64,000 bases of DNA, taken from the NCBI GenBank assembly GCA_017311315.1, contig CM029666.1, positions 41,318,225 to 41,382,224 of the forward strand, in the 5' to 3' direction. Shown here piece after piece: positions 20,932-32,402 of this stretch; the first letter of the stretch is position 1, and the number at the start of each line of letters is the position of its first letter. Source of the stretch: Dendrocalamus latiflorus (lineage: Eukaryota > Streptophyta > Magnoliopsida > Poales > Poaceae). The position numbers were made by a program, and so were the translations under genes. The notes beneath the pieces were generated by a model, which worked only from the letters and a program-made list of their open reading frames with translations, did no database searches and had not been told where the DNA came from.

Positions 20932-20937
20932 TATAAG
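20932..20937 (+). promoter_or_regulatory. Putative TATA box of the GATA gene
   Basis: TATAAG in GC-rich sequence, 222 bp upstream of the start codon. This implies a 5' UTR of roughly 190 nt. Confidence 0.45.
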
Positions 20938-21153
20938 AACCGGCCCGAACCCCCCCGTACTTCCAAAGTTCCAAGAGCAGACACCCAACCCCTCGATCCA
21001 TCCCCAGCTTGGTTCCTCCTCCAAACTCAAGGCTCTATCTAATTGTGCTCCCATCCCGATACCACCACTGCCAGCACGTAGCAGTATACACCAGCACACA
21101 CTAGTGGTGGCGCTATTGCATTCTCTGTTCGATAGTCTATCAGTGGCCGGACG

Positions 21154-21582
21154 ATGCTGCACGAGGCGGCGCCATGCACGTGCGGGCTGCTCTACGGCAG
21201 CTGCGGCGGCGGCTGCTCTCTGCTGTTCGCGGCGGCAGCGCCGGGGGATCACCACCACCACCACTACTACTACAAGCAATGCGGCGACGAGGAAGACGCC
21301 GCCGCCGCCACCGCCCGGGGCTTCGAAGGATCGTCGTACGGCGGCTCGGTCGACTGCACGCTGTCGCTCGGCACGCCGTCCACCAGGCGCGCCGAGGCGG
21401 GCGGGCGAGTGCCGGCTGCAGCCGGGTTGCAGTGGGAGGCGGTTCCCAGCTGCAACGGCAGGCAGGACAGCAGCACGGCGCGCGCGGATCAGCCTAACGC
21501 CGGAGCCGCGTCCGCTCGCCGGTGCTCCAACTGCGACACGGCTTCCACTCCGCTCTGGAGGAACGGCCCACGCGGACCAAAG
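21154..21582 (+). CDS. GATA factor exon 1
   Basis: 143 codons with the HAN-type motif and the first half of the zinc finger. The donor is GTGTGT. Confidence 0.9.
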
Positions 21583-22057
21583 GTGTGTGTTAAGTACTAT
21601 ACAACGATCGATCATAGGGCCACGTATGTACACATGACATGCTACGTACTGGCTCTCTCACGTAATTAAGCCCGTGCACCGCACCACGTATTCATATCTC
21701 GATACTAAATGATGCACGATAGTACTGACGCGTACATGTGTGTTCTACTTGCAGTCGTTGTGCAACGCGTGTGGGATCCGGTACAAGAAAGAGGAGAGGC
21801 GCGCCGCCGCGGCGGCGGTGGCGCCGACGGCCCTGGCTTCGGAAAGCGGGATGGAGTACGCCTACGGGTACCTGCGGCAGCAGCAGCAGTGGGGGTGCTA
21901 CGGCCCGGCCGTGGCGAAGGCGGCGTCCTTCGGGATGTTCGGCGACGCGGCCGCCGAGGACGGGCCGTGCCTGCCGTGGGGGCTCGGCGTCATGCCCTCG
22001 GCATCGCCGGCGTTCGGCGCCGTCCGGGAGATGCCGAGTCTGTTCCAGTACTACTAG
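21154..22057 (+). CDS. GATA zinc-finger transcription factor, HAN/TSH1/NL1 type
   Basis: Exons 21154-21582 and 21755-22057 join across a 172-bp GT-AG intron to 243 codons plus a TAG stop. The start is the first ATG in frame. The intron falls inside the zinc finger, after GPRGPK. The finger is C-x2-C-x18-C-x2-C (Cys124, Cys127, Cys146, Cys149) followed by GIRYKKEERR, the plant class-B GATA pattern. VDCTLSLGTPSTR at residues 66-78 matches the conserved N-terminal motif of HANABA TARANU-like factors. A His/Tyr-rich stretch (HHHHHYYY) lies at 33-40. In grasses this group suppresses bract growth and patterns the inflorescence; that role is family knowledge, not shown here. The exact orthologue cannot be fixed from one sequence. 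No damage is visible. Confidence 0.93.
21755..22057 (+). CDS. GATA factor exon 2
   Basis: Starts SLCNACGIRYKKEERR after TTGCAG. It continues as an Ala/Gly/Gln-rich tail ending FQYY. Confidence 0.9.
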   Translation, partial: SLCNACGIRYKKEERRAAAAAVAPTALASESGMEYAYGYLRQQQQWGCYGPAVAKAASFGMFGDAAAEDGPCLPWGLGVMPSASPAFGAVREMPSLFQYY

Positions 22058-23277
22058 CTAGGCTACTGGTCTCTCTCTTCTTTTCGTCTCCTCCCCTTTC
22101 TCAGTAACAACAAGATGCTGTACTTCTTTTTGAGGGCACGAGATGCTGTGCTTGACCAACGATCCGGCTGCATGAAAGTCGAAGATAGCTGAAATGGATT
22201 AATTTCTTTAATTAACTCCTCCCATTTCGTTCCCTTGTTGTACGTATTGCATGATGATTCTTTCTTTTCCATTTTCTTTTTTGAGCCGACGTTGCATATA
22301 AACTTGCACGATGATTCTATAACCAGACCCATCTTTTTGTGTGAGTCGATGCCGCATGATGATTTCAACGAACAGTACCTTGTCCTGCTTTGCCAATCAT
22401 CGTTTGGGTTCATTGGAGAAGCCGTGCACAGCTTGATAGATTTGCATCCTTTCTTTTTGCTGGAGCGGTGCCCCAACGGTCAATCATCGGAAGCTGCATA
22501 TCTTTTGGGACCCACAAACGTACGGGCCCTCCTTTCTTTATCTTCTGATAGTGGGCCTCCTACGTGACCCTGTCTAATCTTACTACTACTGCTAATCCGC
22601 TTAAGGGCCTGTGGCTTTTTTTAGAGGATTCTAGCAGATCGTTTTTGTTAAAACTAGCAGCTGACCAGTGTATTTAGACGGCTAAATTTATTTTTAAAAT
22701 TTTAATATAAAATAATATATTTAGATGTTTAAAAATATAGTTACATATCTAGTAGGTTATTTAGAATTTTAAGATATCATAAATATTAGAAATGACGGTA
22801 GAAACTTAAAAGAAAATATAATTTAAAAAATATAACTAAAGTATGAGTATTGTTCAGATTCTTAAAAATGTAATCATGTCCCTATTATACATGGATCATG
22901 TAGCTGCATATCCCTATTATTCCTCTATTAGTCACTCTTTTTCAAAAATGTATGCATATGCATATATCCCTATTTAATATCAAAGCAACACATTGATTAT
23001 ATGTGCAGCGAATTATCTAATTAGTTCACAATGTATTAGAGTATATGGCTTACGTATACACCGATGCACCATGGCGCGACCTAGCTTGAGCTTGTAATCC
23101 CTCACATGTTGGCTACCCTACCGAACCGTATGTCTTCTATCACTTCTCGCCACTACAATATTTTTACTTCAACCTCCAAATAGCATGCCAAATCCTTGAT
23201 TAATCTCACTTAGCTGTTACCTATTCCAATACAATCTCTTCACTATTACCCATTTTAATATAATACTCCACTACATA
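22058..23277. other. 3' flank of GATA and intergenic sequence
   Basis: A loose duplication with GCATGATGATT...GAGCCGACG lies around 22247-22370, followed by an AT-rich tract at 22670-23020. No gene is seen. Confidence 0.45.
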
Positions 23278-23285
23278 GTTATCTT

Positions 23286-26200
23286 TAGAGCTGTCCAAAT
23301 GGGCCGGGCCGTGACGGGCCGCACCGCGGCCTGGCACTGTAGAAGGCACGGCACGGCGGACCGGGCCGTGCCTGGGCCGAGGGGGCGGCACGGCGGACCG
23401 GGCCGTGCCTGGGCCGAGGGGGCGACACGGCGGGTCGGCACGGCACGACCCGTTAAGAAATCGGGCCGTGCCGGCCCGGCCCGGCCCGGCCCGGCATGGC
23501 ACGGCCCGCCCAACGGCACTAAACGGGCCGTGCCGGCCCGGCCCGGCACGGCCGGCCCGTTTAATTTGAAAAAATAGCCGTTTTTGTGACCGTTGGGGGG
23601 GGTAAAAAAATTCGAAAAAAATCTGAAATTTTTCCTATAAATAGGGGGCATCCGGCCTCCTTCCACACCTCAAATCTCATTCTTCTCTCTCAGTTTAGCT
23701 GTGAAAAATCTGAAAGTGTTAGCGCAAATTTGTTCAAAATTCGGGTAAAATTCCGAAAATTCAAAAATCTTCAAATTTTTTTGTGAGAGCTGCAAAGGAG
23801 GTAATAATGATGTCTTATTTTAATTTTTTGGTATTATTTGTTCATTTGTTGGATTAATTTTTTTGCTATTATTTGTAGGTTTAATAGTAAGTTAATCGTT
23901 TTTGCTATTTCAATTTGCACTTGATTACTTGATTAATGGAGAACTACGATTTTCAACTCTCTGAATTCGGGCTCTCGGCGGAGGATATGCAATCGTTTCA
24001 ACAAGCATATCCATCCGCGGAAGGTCCACATGTACAAACTGGAGATGCCGAAGAAACGACGGCCCCGGTGGCGCAGGGTCCAATTGATCCATCTTCTGCT
24101 GGCTCAACAAGTGCATCCACGACCCAAAGCACGGGTGCAAAAAGAACAAGAGCCAGTACTTCAACAGTTTGGAATGATTTCGACAAGAAGATCAAGACCG
24201 ACAATGATGGAACTGAAGTGAGGTATGCTGTTTGTAAAATTTGTGGTAATGAATTGAGTGCAAAATCTTCAGGTGAGACGGGTCATCTACAACGACATGT
24301 TGCAAGCTGCAAGAAAAGGTAAGGAATACAAATGCGCCAGACACAGCTGCAATATAACCCCGACGGCTCGGTACGTACGTGGGAGTACAACCCAGAGGTA
24401 GCTCGGGAATCTCTTTGTAGATTAATTGCTTCTCAAGATTTACCTTTAAATTTTGGTGAATCTGATGCTTTCCAAAAATATATTAGGACTGCTCATAACC
24501 CTCGATTTAGTACTGTATCTAGGCAAACAACAACTAGAGATTTAATTAAATATTATAACAATTGTCGTGATAAATTGAAAGAAATGTTTCATACATGTAC
24601 ATTCTCTATTGCTTTGACATTCGACATATGGAGTGGTAGGGCTAGAGAGGATTATATTAGTGTTGTTGCTCATTATGTTAATGATGACTGGATAATGGAA
24701 AAAAGAATTATAGGATTTAAATTAATTAATGTTTCACATAATGCTGAAAATATTGCAGAAAGCATTATTAAAGTTGTAGAAGATTTTGGTCTCACGGATA
24801 AGATTTTTTCTATAACTTTAGATAATGCAGCTGCAAATACTAAAGCTATGGAAATTCTTACTCCTTTGTTTAATACTTATGCACAGTCTTTCTTATTGCA
24901 TCAACGTTGTGCTTGTCATATTATTAATCTTATTGTTAAATCCGGTTTAAAAAGATTAAATGCTTGTATTGATTCTTTTAGAGATGCAATTTCATTTATT
25001 AATTGTTCTAACCAACGAATAGCCGCATATAAGAGTTTTTGCGTAGCAATGAATGTTCGTCCTAGAAAATTTGGTTTAGACATGCCTGTTAGATGGAACT
25101 CTACTTACCTTATGCTTAAACATATATTGCCATATAAGAGCACTTTATCTGTTTTCCTTCACACACAAAGTCATCAATCTCGTAGCTCCTCCAGTAGAAC
25201 CCAAGTTAGAGACCCTGAAATTACTGAGGACGATTGGGTTGTTGGTGAAAAACATATTTTCATTTCTAGAAATTTTCCATAAAGCTACAGTTTGTCTTTC
25301 TGGAGTATACTACCCTACATCTCCTATGATTGTTCATAATATTGTTGAAATTGCCACTCACCTAAAGGCTTTTGAAAATGATCCTATACTACGGGATGCT
25401 GTAGTTGCCATGAAATCTAAGTTTTTAAAATATTGGAGAGAAATTCCTATTTTATATGCATTTGCTTTTATTTTGGATCATAGGGCCAAACTCCAAGGAT
25501 TTATAAATGTTTTACAAGTTTTAAGTGAGGCTACCGATTTAGACTATTGTTCATACTTTATATTAGTTAAGGATAAATTATATGAGGTATATAATAAATA
25601 TGAAAATAAGTTTGGATCTGTGCGTTTGGAAAGACCCCCGGTAGTCCCTAGCACCTCTAGGGGGCTATGCAATGGGGCAAGATTTTTGGTTCTTCGTCTA
25701 GTTCTCGTGCAGGTGCAGGTACACAGCAGTTAGGAGGAGGAAGGCGACAAAGCACTGGAGACCTACCAGGCTATCTCAACAGTGATAGCGTCAGCTTCGA
25801 GTAGGAGTTGAACATCCTCTCATGGTGGCAAACCCAGAAGGTATCATATCCAGTGCTATCCATATTAGCGCGGGATGTGTTGACTGTTCCTGTCTCTACA
25901 GTCTCCTCGGAGTCAGCATTCAGTCTTTCCGGAAGAATAATCGAGGAGCGACGAACAAGTCTCTCCAACGAGATGGTCGAAGTACTTATGACCGTCAAAG
26001 ACTGGGAACAAGCTGAATCAAGACTCCAACATACTGCAGATAATAAAGATTTAGAAGAATCTTTTGAGAATTTGTATTTAGATAGCAATGAATAGGATTT
26101 TCAATATTTTTCTCACTAATGAGCTTTATAGGCTGTACTCTTTTTTCTTTACCAAGGTTTTCTCAAATTGAGTTTTTACTTGGTAAAGTTTTTAATGAGG

Positions 26201-26565
26201 CAGCCATCACATGTAATTTAATAAGTTAAAAAAGCTCATTATGTCATTGGAAATATTTATTTTTGTGATTAACAATGTCTACAATTTTCTATATTTTTTC
26301 TGAATTTTCTACAATGTTTTTACAATTTTTCTTAATTTTTCTCAATTTTTCTTTTTTTCCGACTAAACGGGCTAGCGGGCCGGCACGGCCCGTTTAGCCG
26401 AAATCGTGCCCGGGCTGGCACGGCACGGCCTCGGGCCGTGCCTGGGCTCCCACCGCGGCCCGCGGGCCAGCACGGCACGACCCATTTAATACACGGGCCT
26501 TAACGGGCCGTGCCGAGCCCGGGCCCGTGACGTGCCGGCCCGGCACGGCCCGTTGGCCAGCTCTA
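23286..26565 (+). mobile_element. hAT transposon, non-functional, TSD GTTATCTT
   Basis: The terminal inverted repeats are TAGAGCTGTCCAAATGGGCC on the left and TAGAGCTGGCCAACGGGCC on the right in reverse complement. A perfect 8-bp duplication GTTATCTT lies at 23278-23285 and 26566-26573. GC-rich subterminal blocks of GGGCCGTGCC words occupy 23300-23570 and 26375-26555, including one direct repeat of about 54 bp near 23350-23430. The interior carries a BED-finger hAT transposase with several lesions. Confidence 0.93.
23936..26095 (+). pseudogene. hAT transposase (BED finger), broken
   Basis: The first part (ATG 23936) has a BED-type finger at residues about 76-128 with Cys100, Cys103, His117 and His121 or Cys125. 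After an in-frame TAA (24320-24322) the same frame continues as the RNase-H-like core with FDIWSGRAREDY, TLDNAAANT, RCACHIINLIV and RWNSTYLM. A one-base shift in an A-run near 25250 moves the frame. A second shift occurs near 25660 in a G-run, and an in-frame TAG lies at 25802-25804. The last segment (25805-26095) holds the C-terminal dimerisation motif SSESAFSLSGRIIEERRTSL. Every domain is present, so decay seems modest and no large deletion is visible. Confidence 0.9.
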
Positions 26566-26573
26566 GTTATCTT

Positions 26574-27300
26574 CTACTTTTTTTAATTGTTGCTTAATGC
26601 TAACTGTTACAACGTCAAACATTCATATAAGTGCAACCGTCGTTGATCCCCACCAAGGACACCTATCACGTTCTCTAAGTGACCCTAAGCCTATTCGCTA
26701 TTGCTACCCCATCTCTGCTTCTGTAAGCCCATATTTTTATTTGTACATGTGCATATATGATTTTATACATGCTCAATGTCCCTCTTCTCCCATGTCGACT
26801 GCTCTTTTTCTTCGACATTAGCCACCCCAACGTTATGGCTTCCTCACTAACCGCAGTAACTTCGCATCTTCACTGATGCCAGCATGTCTATTTTAGTCAT
26901 TGTCTAATGATATAGAGAATCTTCTTGTCATTTGCAGTGACATTATCCCGCTCACTAGTGATGGCACGCATCTAACTATCTGATAACCCCATATTACTAT
27001 AGCTCATCTTTAATACAGAAATTCATTTCCTCTTTACCAAAGCTTCCCTATTATCGAGCTTATTTAGACACAAACTTCTTTAACAATGCTGACATTGACC
27101 ACTTGTCGTCGTGGCCCTTGGCACCTTTGACTCTGGCTTTTCTCTTTAATGACTTTGGTGAGTAGCACGTTATTGTCTTTGTCGAATGGCTAAGGTGGAC
27201 AACACGACATTGCCCTCATCTCCCCTGTTATTGCCTTGGCTCTTCACTTCCTGGTGGGCCAATGTCTTCTCATCATTGCACTCTTTCGTGGTCTCATCTG
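26574..27300. other. Intergenic, no gene seen
   Basis: Low-complexity, moderately AT-rich sequence without long frames or clear element ends. Confidence 0.4.
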
Positions 27301-28265
27301 ATACTATTTATGCTATCATTTTTTTTTATTTGAAAATTTTATTTGTTTTTCATTGGAGTTTGTATACAAATTAAATTGCTATTTTTATTTAATTCATTTT
27401 GAATTTTAGTTTTTTTAGGGATTTTACTTGCAATTGTATGGAAGTCCAATTGAATTTTTCTTTTTTTACTCCAAATTTTAATTTTTTTGTTGAAATTTGT
27501 ATAAACTAATTTTTAATTATTTTTATTCAGAATTATAGTCATTTAAGGATTTTACTTGAAATTCGTATGAACTCAAATTGCTAAATTTATTATTTTTCTT
27601 CTGAATTTCAAATTTTAATACTTTTTTAATTTTTATTATCAGTTATATTTATTTAGGGATTTTACTTAGGCGTCCGAGTTATATTTATTTAGGGATTTTA
27701 CTTAGGAGTTTGTATGGAAACCAAATTGATAATTTCATTTATTTTATTCTGAATTTTAGTTATTTAAGTATTTTACTTACAAATTATATGGAAATTAAAT
27801 TTCAAATTTTAATTTTTTATATTTTAGATTTCAATTTTTTATTTGGAATTCATATGCAAATCAAAATTTCTAATTTTGAACCAAATTGCTAATTTTATTT
27901 AATTTATTCTGGGTTTTAGTTATTTAAGGGTTTTACTTTGAAATTGTATGGAGGTTAAATTGAAATATTTTCTATTTCATATTTCAATTTTTGGTTGGAA
28001 TTTGTGTGTGAATCCAATTGCTATTTTTAAAAATTTTATTCTATTTTATAGTTTATTGGAGATTTTGCAATCAAATTACAAATTTTATTATGTTTTTATT
28101 CCAAATTTTAGTTGTTTTGGTGGAATTAATTACAAATTCAATTGTTAGTTTTTGTTTATTTTTTATTATAAATTATTTTATTTATGGATTTTACTTAGGA
28201 ATTTTTATGGAAATTAAATTGCTAATTTTATTTATTTTATTCTGAATGTCAGTTATTGTTTGGAT
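27300..28265. repeat. AT-rich degenerate tandem repeat
   Basis: Recurring phrases are TTTATTCTGAATTTTAGTTA, GGGATTTTACTT, and TTTGTATGGAAATCAAATTG-like words, spaced roughly 100-180 bp apart. AT content is very high. The short open frames only reflect composition. Confidence 0.65.
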
Positions 28266-29032
28266 TGTACTGGACATACACTCTTTCTTTTAAGTTGGAC
28301 TATTATAATCTGGACCCACAACGATCCACAGTGTGGATCTTTTTCTTTTTTCTCTATATAATATGAGAATTTCTACCCCTTGAGAGCGAACATAGTGACT
28401 GTTTTTGCCTTTGCTTTAATAATATAATAAAATATAATCGTTTTTTTGCTAAAATTGCGGTTAGCGTTTTCTAAATCATTCAATTTAAGAGAAATAAAAA
28501 AAATAAAAAAACATTGTTATATCTCTATGGACAATATAAAGTAAAAAGAGAGAAAAGAAAAAGAAAAAACCCATCAGTGCGTTTAGTCCGACTTCTAGCT
28601 TCTAAAAACTAGAAGCTAGGAACTGAAGTCGGAATGAACAGGGCTAAGAGGCTCCACGTGTATAGGTTCAAACATTTTCACTTAACCATTTTTTTTGCCG
28701 TGTGGTCCATAAATTTCCGAGTGCGAGTTTATATGGATGTTCAGTCACATATAACTGGTTGCATGGGTTGCATTTTGTGAACCAATTATCAGATTTCCAT
28801 ATCGAATCTCGAGAACACCCATCCAACACGTAGTTTACTGGACATGGAACCTCAAAATATAGCCAGACAACCTAAAATATTGCCACACCGATCAGGCTAC
28901 CACCACAATTGACCAGAAAATCTTTGCACAAGCTAGCTGGGAATCTAGAATCGATGAAGCAGAAGTCCATGCACATAGACAAGTTACTGTAAGTAACCAG
29001 ACTACGCAGCACCGTATCAACAATTCAAACTT
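28266..29032. other. Intergenic; 45-bp hairpin at 28588-28632
   Basis: CCGACTTCTAGCTTCT...GAAGTCGG forms an imperfect inverted repeat next to TGAACAGGGC, the kind of end seen in grass MITEs. The rest is AT-rich non-coding sequence. Confidence 0.4.
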
Positions 29033-29067
29033 GAAAGTGTTAAGAAACCTGGGTCTAGACCAGGAGC

Positions 29068-32000
29068 CAGTGGCGAAGCTAGAGCGTAACAGAGGGGGGT
29101 GCGACTATAAAGAAGTGATAAAATTTTTTTAACAAAATGAATACTATTAGCATGGTCGAAAAATATTAACATAGGCAAAATATATCATTTGACTTCGCAT
29201 CTTGATCATCCTCGACAATTCGACGGCCTAAAAAAAGCAAACAAATGACTTATGATTCAATTTTAATTTTTCAACAAAAAAATGATCAAATTAAAACAAA
29301 TACATTACGTTACCTTTAATTGTCACCATCAAATCTGTGTTCTTGCATTTTCATGAAGCGACGGATCACGGACTCATTCGTGACTTTCATCATTTCTTCT
29401 TTCTCCACATAGCAAATAAGGCAATTGCTCATAAATTGATCACCGATGCGGTTGCGCAAATTCGTTTTCACAATCTTCATGCCTGAGAAAATCCTCTCAA
29501 CTGTAGCAGTAGCAACCGGCAATACTAGTACAAGCTTCAGAAGTCGATAAACCATTGGATAACGATCATGTTTTCTAGTCCCCACCATTATCTGAGAAAG
29601 CTCAGCAACAGTTTGTAGGTTGGAGAACCTATCATCATCTCTCACATCAAATATGTAGAGGCCAAGTTGGTGGCTAAGGTCCCTCAAATCCCCAGAATCA
29701 AAATCATGTGGATAAAGCTTTGCTAGGCTCAACAAATTGTCCATATTGAAATCATGAAACGAGTCTCTTGGACTAAAAGCGGCCGAGCAAACAAGCAATT
29801 GAGAGCTTGTCTCGTTGAAGCGGCTGTCAAGCTCTTGAAGTAGCCAATCAATAATATCATTGAAACAATCTACTTGATAGTAATGCTTGTTTGTAATTCC
29901 AGATTTGTGCCTCCGCTTCTTTGGATCAATATATTCATCTTCCATTTCCAATTTGGAAATATCATTCTTCTCACAAAATCCATACACGTCATCTAATAGT
30001 TTTTCCCATTTTTCTCTTCTAAGCTCATCCAATTGGCATCTAGTAGCTCTCACACATTTAATAGCATTCACTATATCCTGATCCTTCCGTTGCAGTGCTA
30101 ATGACAAGGTATTTGTGATTCCTAATATAGTCAACATGAGATGCAAATAGAAGACAGAGTCAAAAGATTGGAAATACTCTAGAAGATTTGATGCTTGATC
30201 TCTAATTTTCCAATCCTTTTTATCATTTTCCACAATTTCTAGTACATTGACTATTGTAGAAAACATGTCAACTAAACTCTTGAGAGATTTATAATGAGAA
30301 CTCCAACGAATATCTCCAGGTCTTTGAATACTTTGCTCTTGATTCAACCCTGTCCCAGTTTGAAGTTGCCCACACCCAAGTGCCTTACTCATTTCTTTAA
30401 GGTTAATATCTCTAACCATTTCCCTTCTCTTGGATGATCCACCAACAACATTTAGTAACATGGAAACCTTAGTAAAAAAATCACTAACCCCTTTATTCTT
30501 TCTCACGATAGCCACAAGGACTAATTGGAGTTGGTGAGCAAAACAGTGAGCATAATAAGCTGAATTATTTTCTCTCATGATCAATGATTGCAAGCCATTG
30601 AACTCACCTCTCATATTGCTAGCACCGTCATATCCTTGGCATCTAACTTGCTTTAAACTTAAGTTAAGATCAGCAAATAGTGCATCAATAGAAGACTTGA
30701 GATGGGCTGAAGTTGTTTCTCTCACATGAACAAGTCCAACAAATCTCTCTTTCACAATTCCACATTTATCTACATATCTCAAGACCACAACCATTTGTTC
30801 TTTCCAAGAAACATCTCTTGACTCATCAACTAGCAAGCAAAAAACATCATTCCCAATTTCTTCTAGAATAGCCTGTAGCACTTCCTTTGCAAAACAATGC
30901 ACAATGTCCCTTTGTATTTCAGGAGAAACCAAAAGACTATTTTCTGATTTTCCTTTACCCGTTGCCTTTCTTAAGACTGGATTTTGCTCCGCTGCAAAAT
31001 CACGAAATTCCCTGAAGTTTCCTCTGTTTAAAGAATCCTTCGACTCATCGTGGCCTCGGAAAGGCAAACCTTGCTTTGCTAATATTCTAGCAACATCAAT
31101 ATACCCATTCAGTCGAGTAATATAGTCCCTTTTAGCACTTTCATTTACACCATGGAAAGCCACATCAATGTGTTGTCTTGTTTGTAACAAATCATCACAC
31201 TTCTTCATTGGTAGATAGTGTGAGCCACCAACATCACCCACATGATCTTTGAGCCTTTGTTTTCTATGAAAACCATTCCAACCATTTTTAACAAAAGCTT
31301 CATATCCACCATCCTTCTTTTCTCTAAATAGGAAACAGAAAAAACAATATGCTCTATCTTTGGATTCACTGTATTCAAGCCAACTTCCAAACTCATCAAA
31401 CCATTCTGGAACAAACCTTCTTGGGCCTCCTCCAATCTGTGTCACAGGAAAACTAAATGTGCGAGGTTGGCAAGGCCCTTTTTCCAAGTACTTCCTTCTC
31501 ACCATTTCTCTAAGATTAGGATGGTAGTCATTAATCTGTTTCCGCAACCCTGGATCGTATTTAATCTCCTCTTCCCAGTTGATATCATCCAAACATGAAT
31601 TGCGGGCATTGTTGCCACTATCTGGCTCTGGCGCTTTTCTTTTGAAAAATCTTTCCATCAATTAATCTGTCATTAGTAGACAACAGCAATAATGCTAAGT
31701 AAATGTCTAAAACAAGAAAGATCTTTGTACACAATACGCTGTCTAATAAATTACTTGAGAAAGATATAGAGGCAAAAACCTACAATACGTACTTGAAGGA
31801 TTGAATCCTTGATGGATGCCAGTGGACGCCTCACGCCTGGATGGTAGACCGGCAAGCAGTAGCTCTCTGCGACTCTGCTCTCCACACTTCATCAGCGTTG
31901 CAGGCTCACAGCGACGCAGCGCCTAGCGGCAGCGCTTGTAGCTGCGATCCTGCGGACAGACGGACGGGAAGTCGGGAAGATAGAGCGACGCGACGCGCGG

Positions 32001-32184
32001 TGCCGGTTCAGCTTCCTGTGCGGGATCAAGTTAACTGGGCTACCTGCTCTAAGCTGGGCTGTGGGGGTGCAACATATTGACCCAAGGGGGTGCTTATAGG
32101 GCCAAAATCTGATGGTAATAACTTGTTTTTGATTTTTTGGGGGGTGCATCTGCAGCCACGGGTCACTATTGGGCTTCGCCCTTG
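29068..32184 (-). mobile_element. hAT transposon with apparently intact transposase
   Basis: The ends are CAGTGGCGAAGCTAG (left) and CAAGGGCGAAGCCCA (right, reverse complement). The flanking 8-mers CCAGGAGC (29060-29067) and CCGGGAGC (32185-32192) match at 7 of 8 positions. A single uninterrupted transposase frame fills the interior, with about 400-500 bp of non-coding 5' leader. It is nested inside a solo LTR. Confidence 0.85.
29316..31658 (-). CDS. hAT transposase, TTF-finger/DUF4371 (ZMYM1-like) type
   Basis: A single exon of 780 codons from ATG 31658 to TAA 29316; the codon before the ATG is TTG. Residues about 60-155 form a TTF-type zinc finger (AYCFFC, Cys105 and Cys108; His148). The RNase-H-like catalytic region carries FCLLVDES (Asp278) and CQGYDGASNM (Asp344). 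HCFAHQLQL lies at 371-379. The C-terminal dimerisation domain (about 700-753) has ATVERIFSGMKIVKT, with Glu721 as a conserved acidic residue. The length is typical of this subfamily. It would cut and paste DNA bounded by the CAGTGGCG-type ends. There is no stop or frameshift. It is more likely a transposase than a domesticated gene, because the terminal repeats and duplication are still present. Confidence 0.93.
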   Translation of the reverse strand: MERFFKRKAPEPDSGNNARNSCLDDINWEEEIKYDPGLRKQINDYHPNLREMVRRKYLEKGPCQPRTFSFPVTQIGGGPRRFVPEWFDEFGSWLEYSESKDRAYCFFCFLFREKKDGGYEAFVKNGWNGFHRKQRLKDHVGDVGGSHYLPMKKCDDLLQTRQHIDVAFHGVNESAKRDYITRLNGYIDVARILAKQGLPFRGHDESKDSLNRGNFREFRDFAAEQNPVLRKATGKGKSENSLLVSPEIQRDIVHCFAKEVLQAILEEIGNDVFCLLVDESRDVSWKEQMVVVLRYVDKCGIVKERFVGLVHVRETTSAHLKSSIDALFADLNLSLKQVRCQGYDGASNMRGEFNGLQSLIMRENNSAYYAHCFAHQLQLVLVAIVRKNKGVSDFFTKVSMLLNVVGGSSKRREMVRDINLKEMSKALGCGQLQTGTGLNQEQSIQRPGDIRWSSHYKSLKSLVDMFSTIVNVLEIVENDKKDWKIRDQASNLLEYFQSFDSVFYLHLMLTILGITNTLSLALQRKDQDIVNAIKCVRATRCQLDELRREKWEKLLDDVYGFCEKNDISKLEMEDEYIDPKKRRHKSGITNKHYYQVDCFNDIIDWLLQELDSRFNETSSQLLVCSAAFSPRDSFHDFNMDNLLSLAKLYPHDFDSGDLRDLSHQLGLYIFDVRDDDRFSNLQTVAELSQIMVGTRKHDRYPMVYRLLKLVLVLPVATATVERIFSGMKIVKTNLRNRIGDQFMSNCLICYVEKEEMMKVTNESVIRRFMKMQEHRFDGDN

Positions 32185-32402
32185 CCGGGAGCTTAGGCCC
32201 ATGGTGGACACCTCATTGTAGATTATAAATAGGGAGTATCGGCATATTTTGTACACATACAATCAAAAGCAATAAAGAAAGACCAGAAGTTCTCTCTACC
32301 TCTCTGTATATTTTCAATCTATTATTCTGTCTTATGTGATTGATTCGTTTTGTTCTAAACAGAGGAATCGATGGACTGATCGTCAGCGACGGTTCCTCAA
32401 CA

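Larger units (their letters stand above)
29038..32402. mobile_element. Solo LTR (about 240 bp) split by a hAT insertion, TSD GAAAG
   Basis: The left piece 29038-29067 starts TGTTAAGAAACC. The right piece, about 32193-32402, ends GGTTCCTCAACA. GAAAG flanks the outer ends (29033-29037, 32403-32407). Removing the hAT and one copy of its duplication gives a continuous sequence of about 240 bp with TG...CA ends. It contains TATAAATA near 32225 and no internal retroelement sequence. Confidence 0.75.

Noticed and set aside
20687..21637. 316-codon plus and 307-codon minus frames over the GATA gene
   Set aside because: Shadows of the GATA first exon and its GC-rich 5' region.
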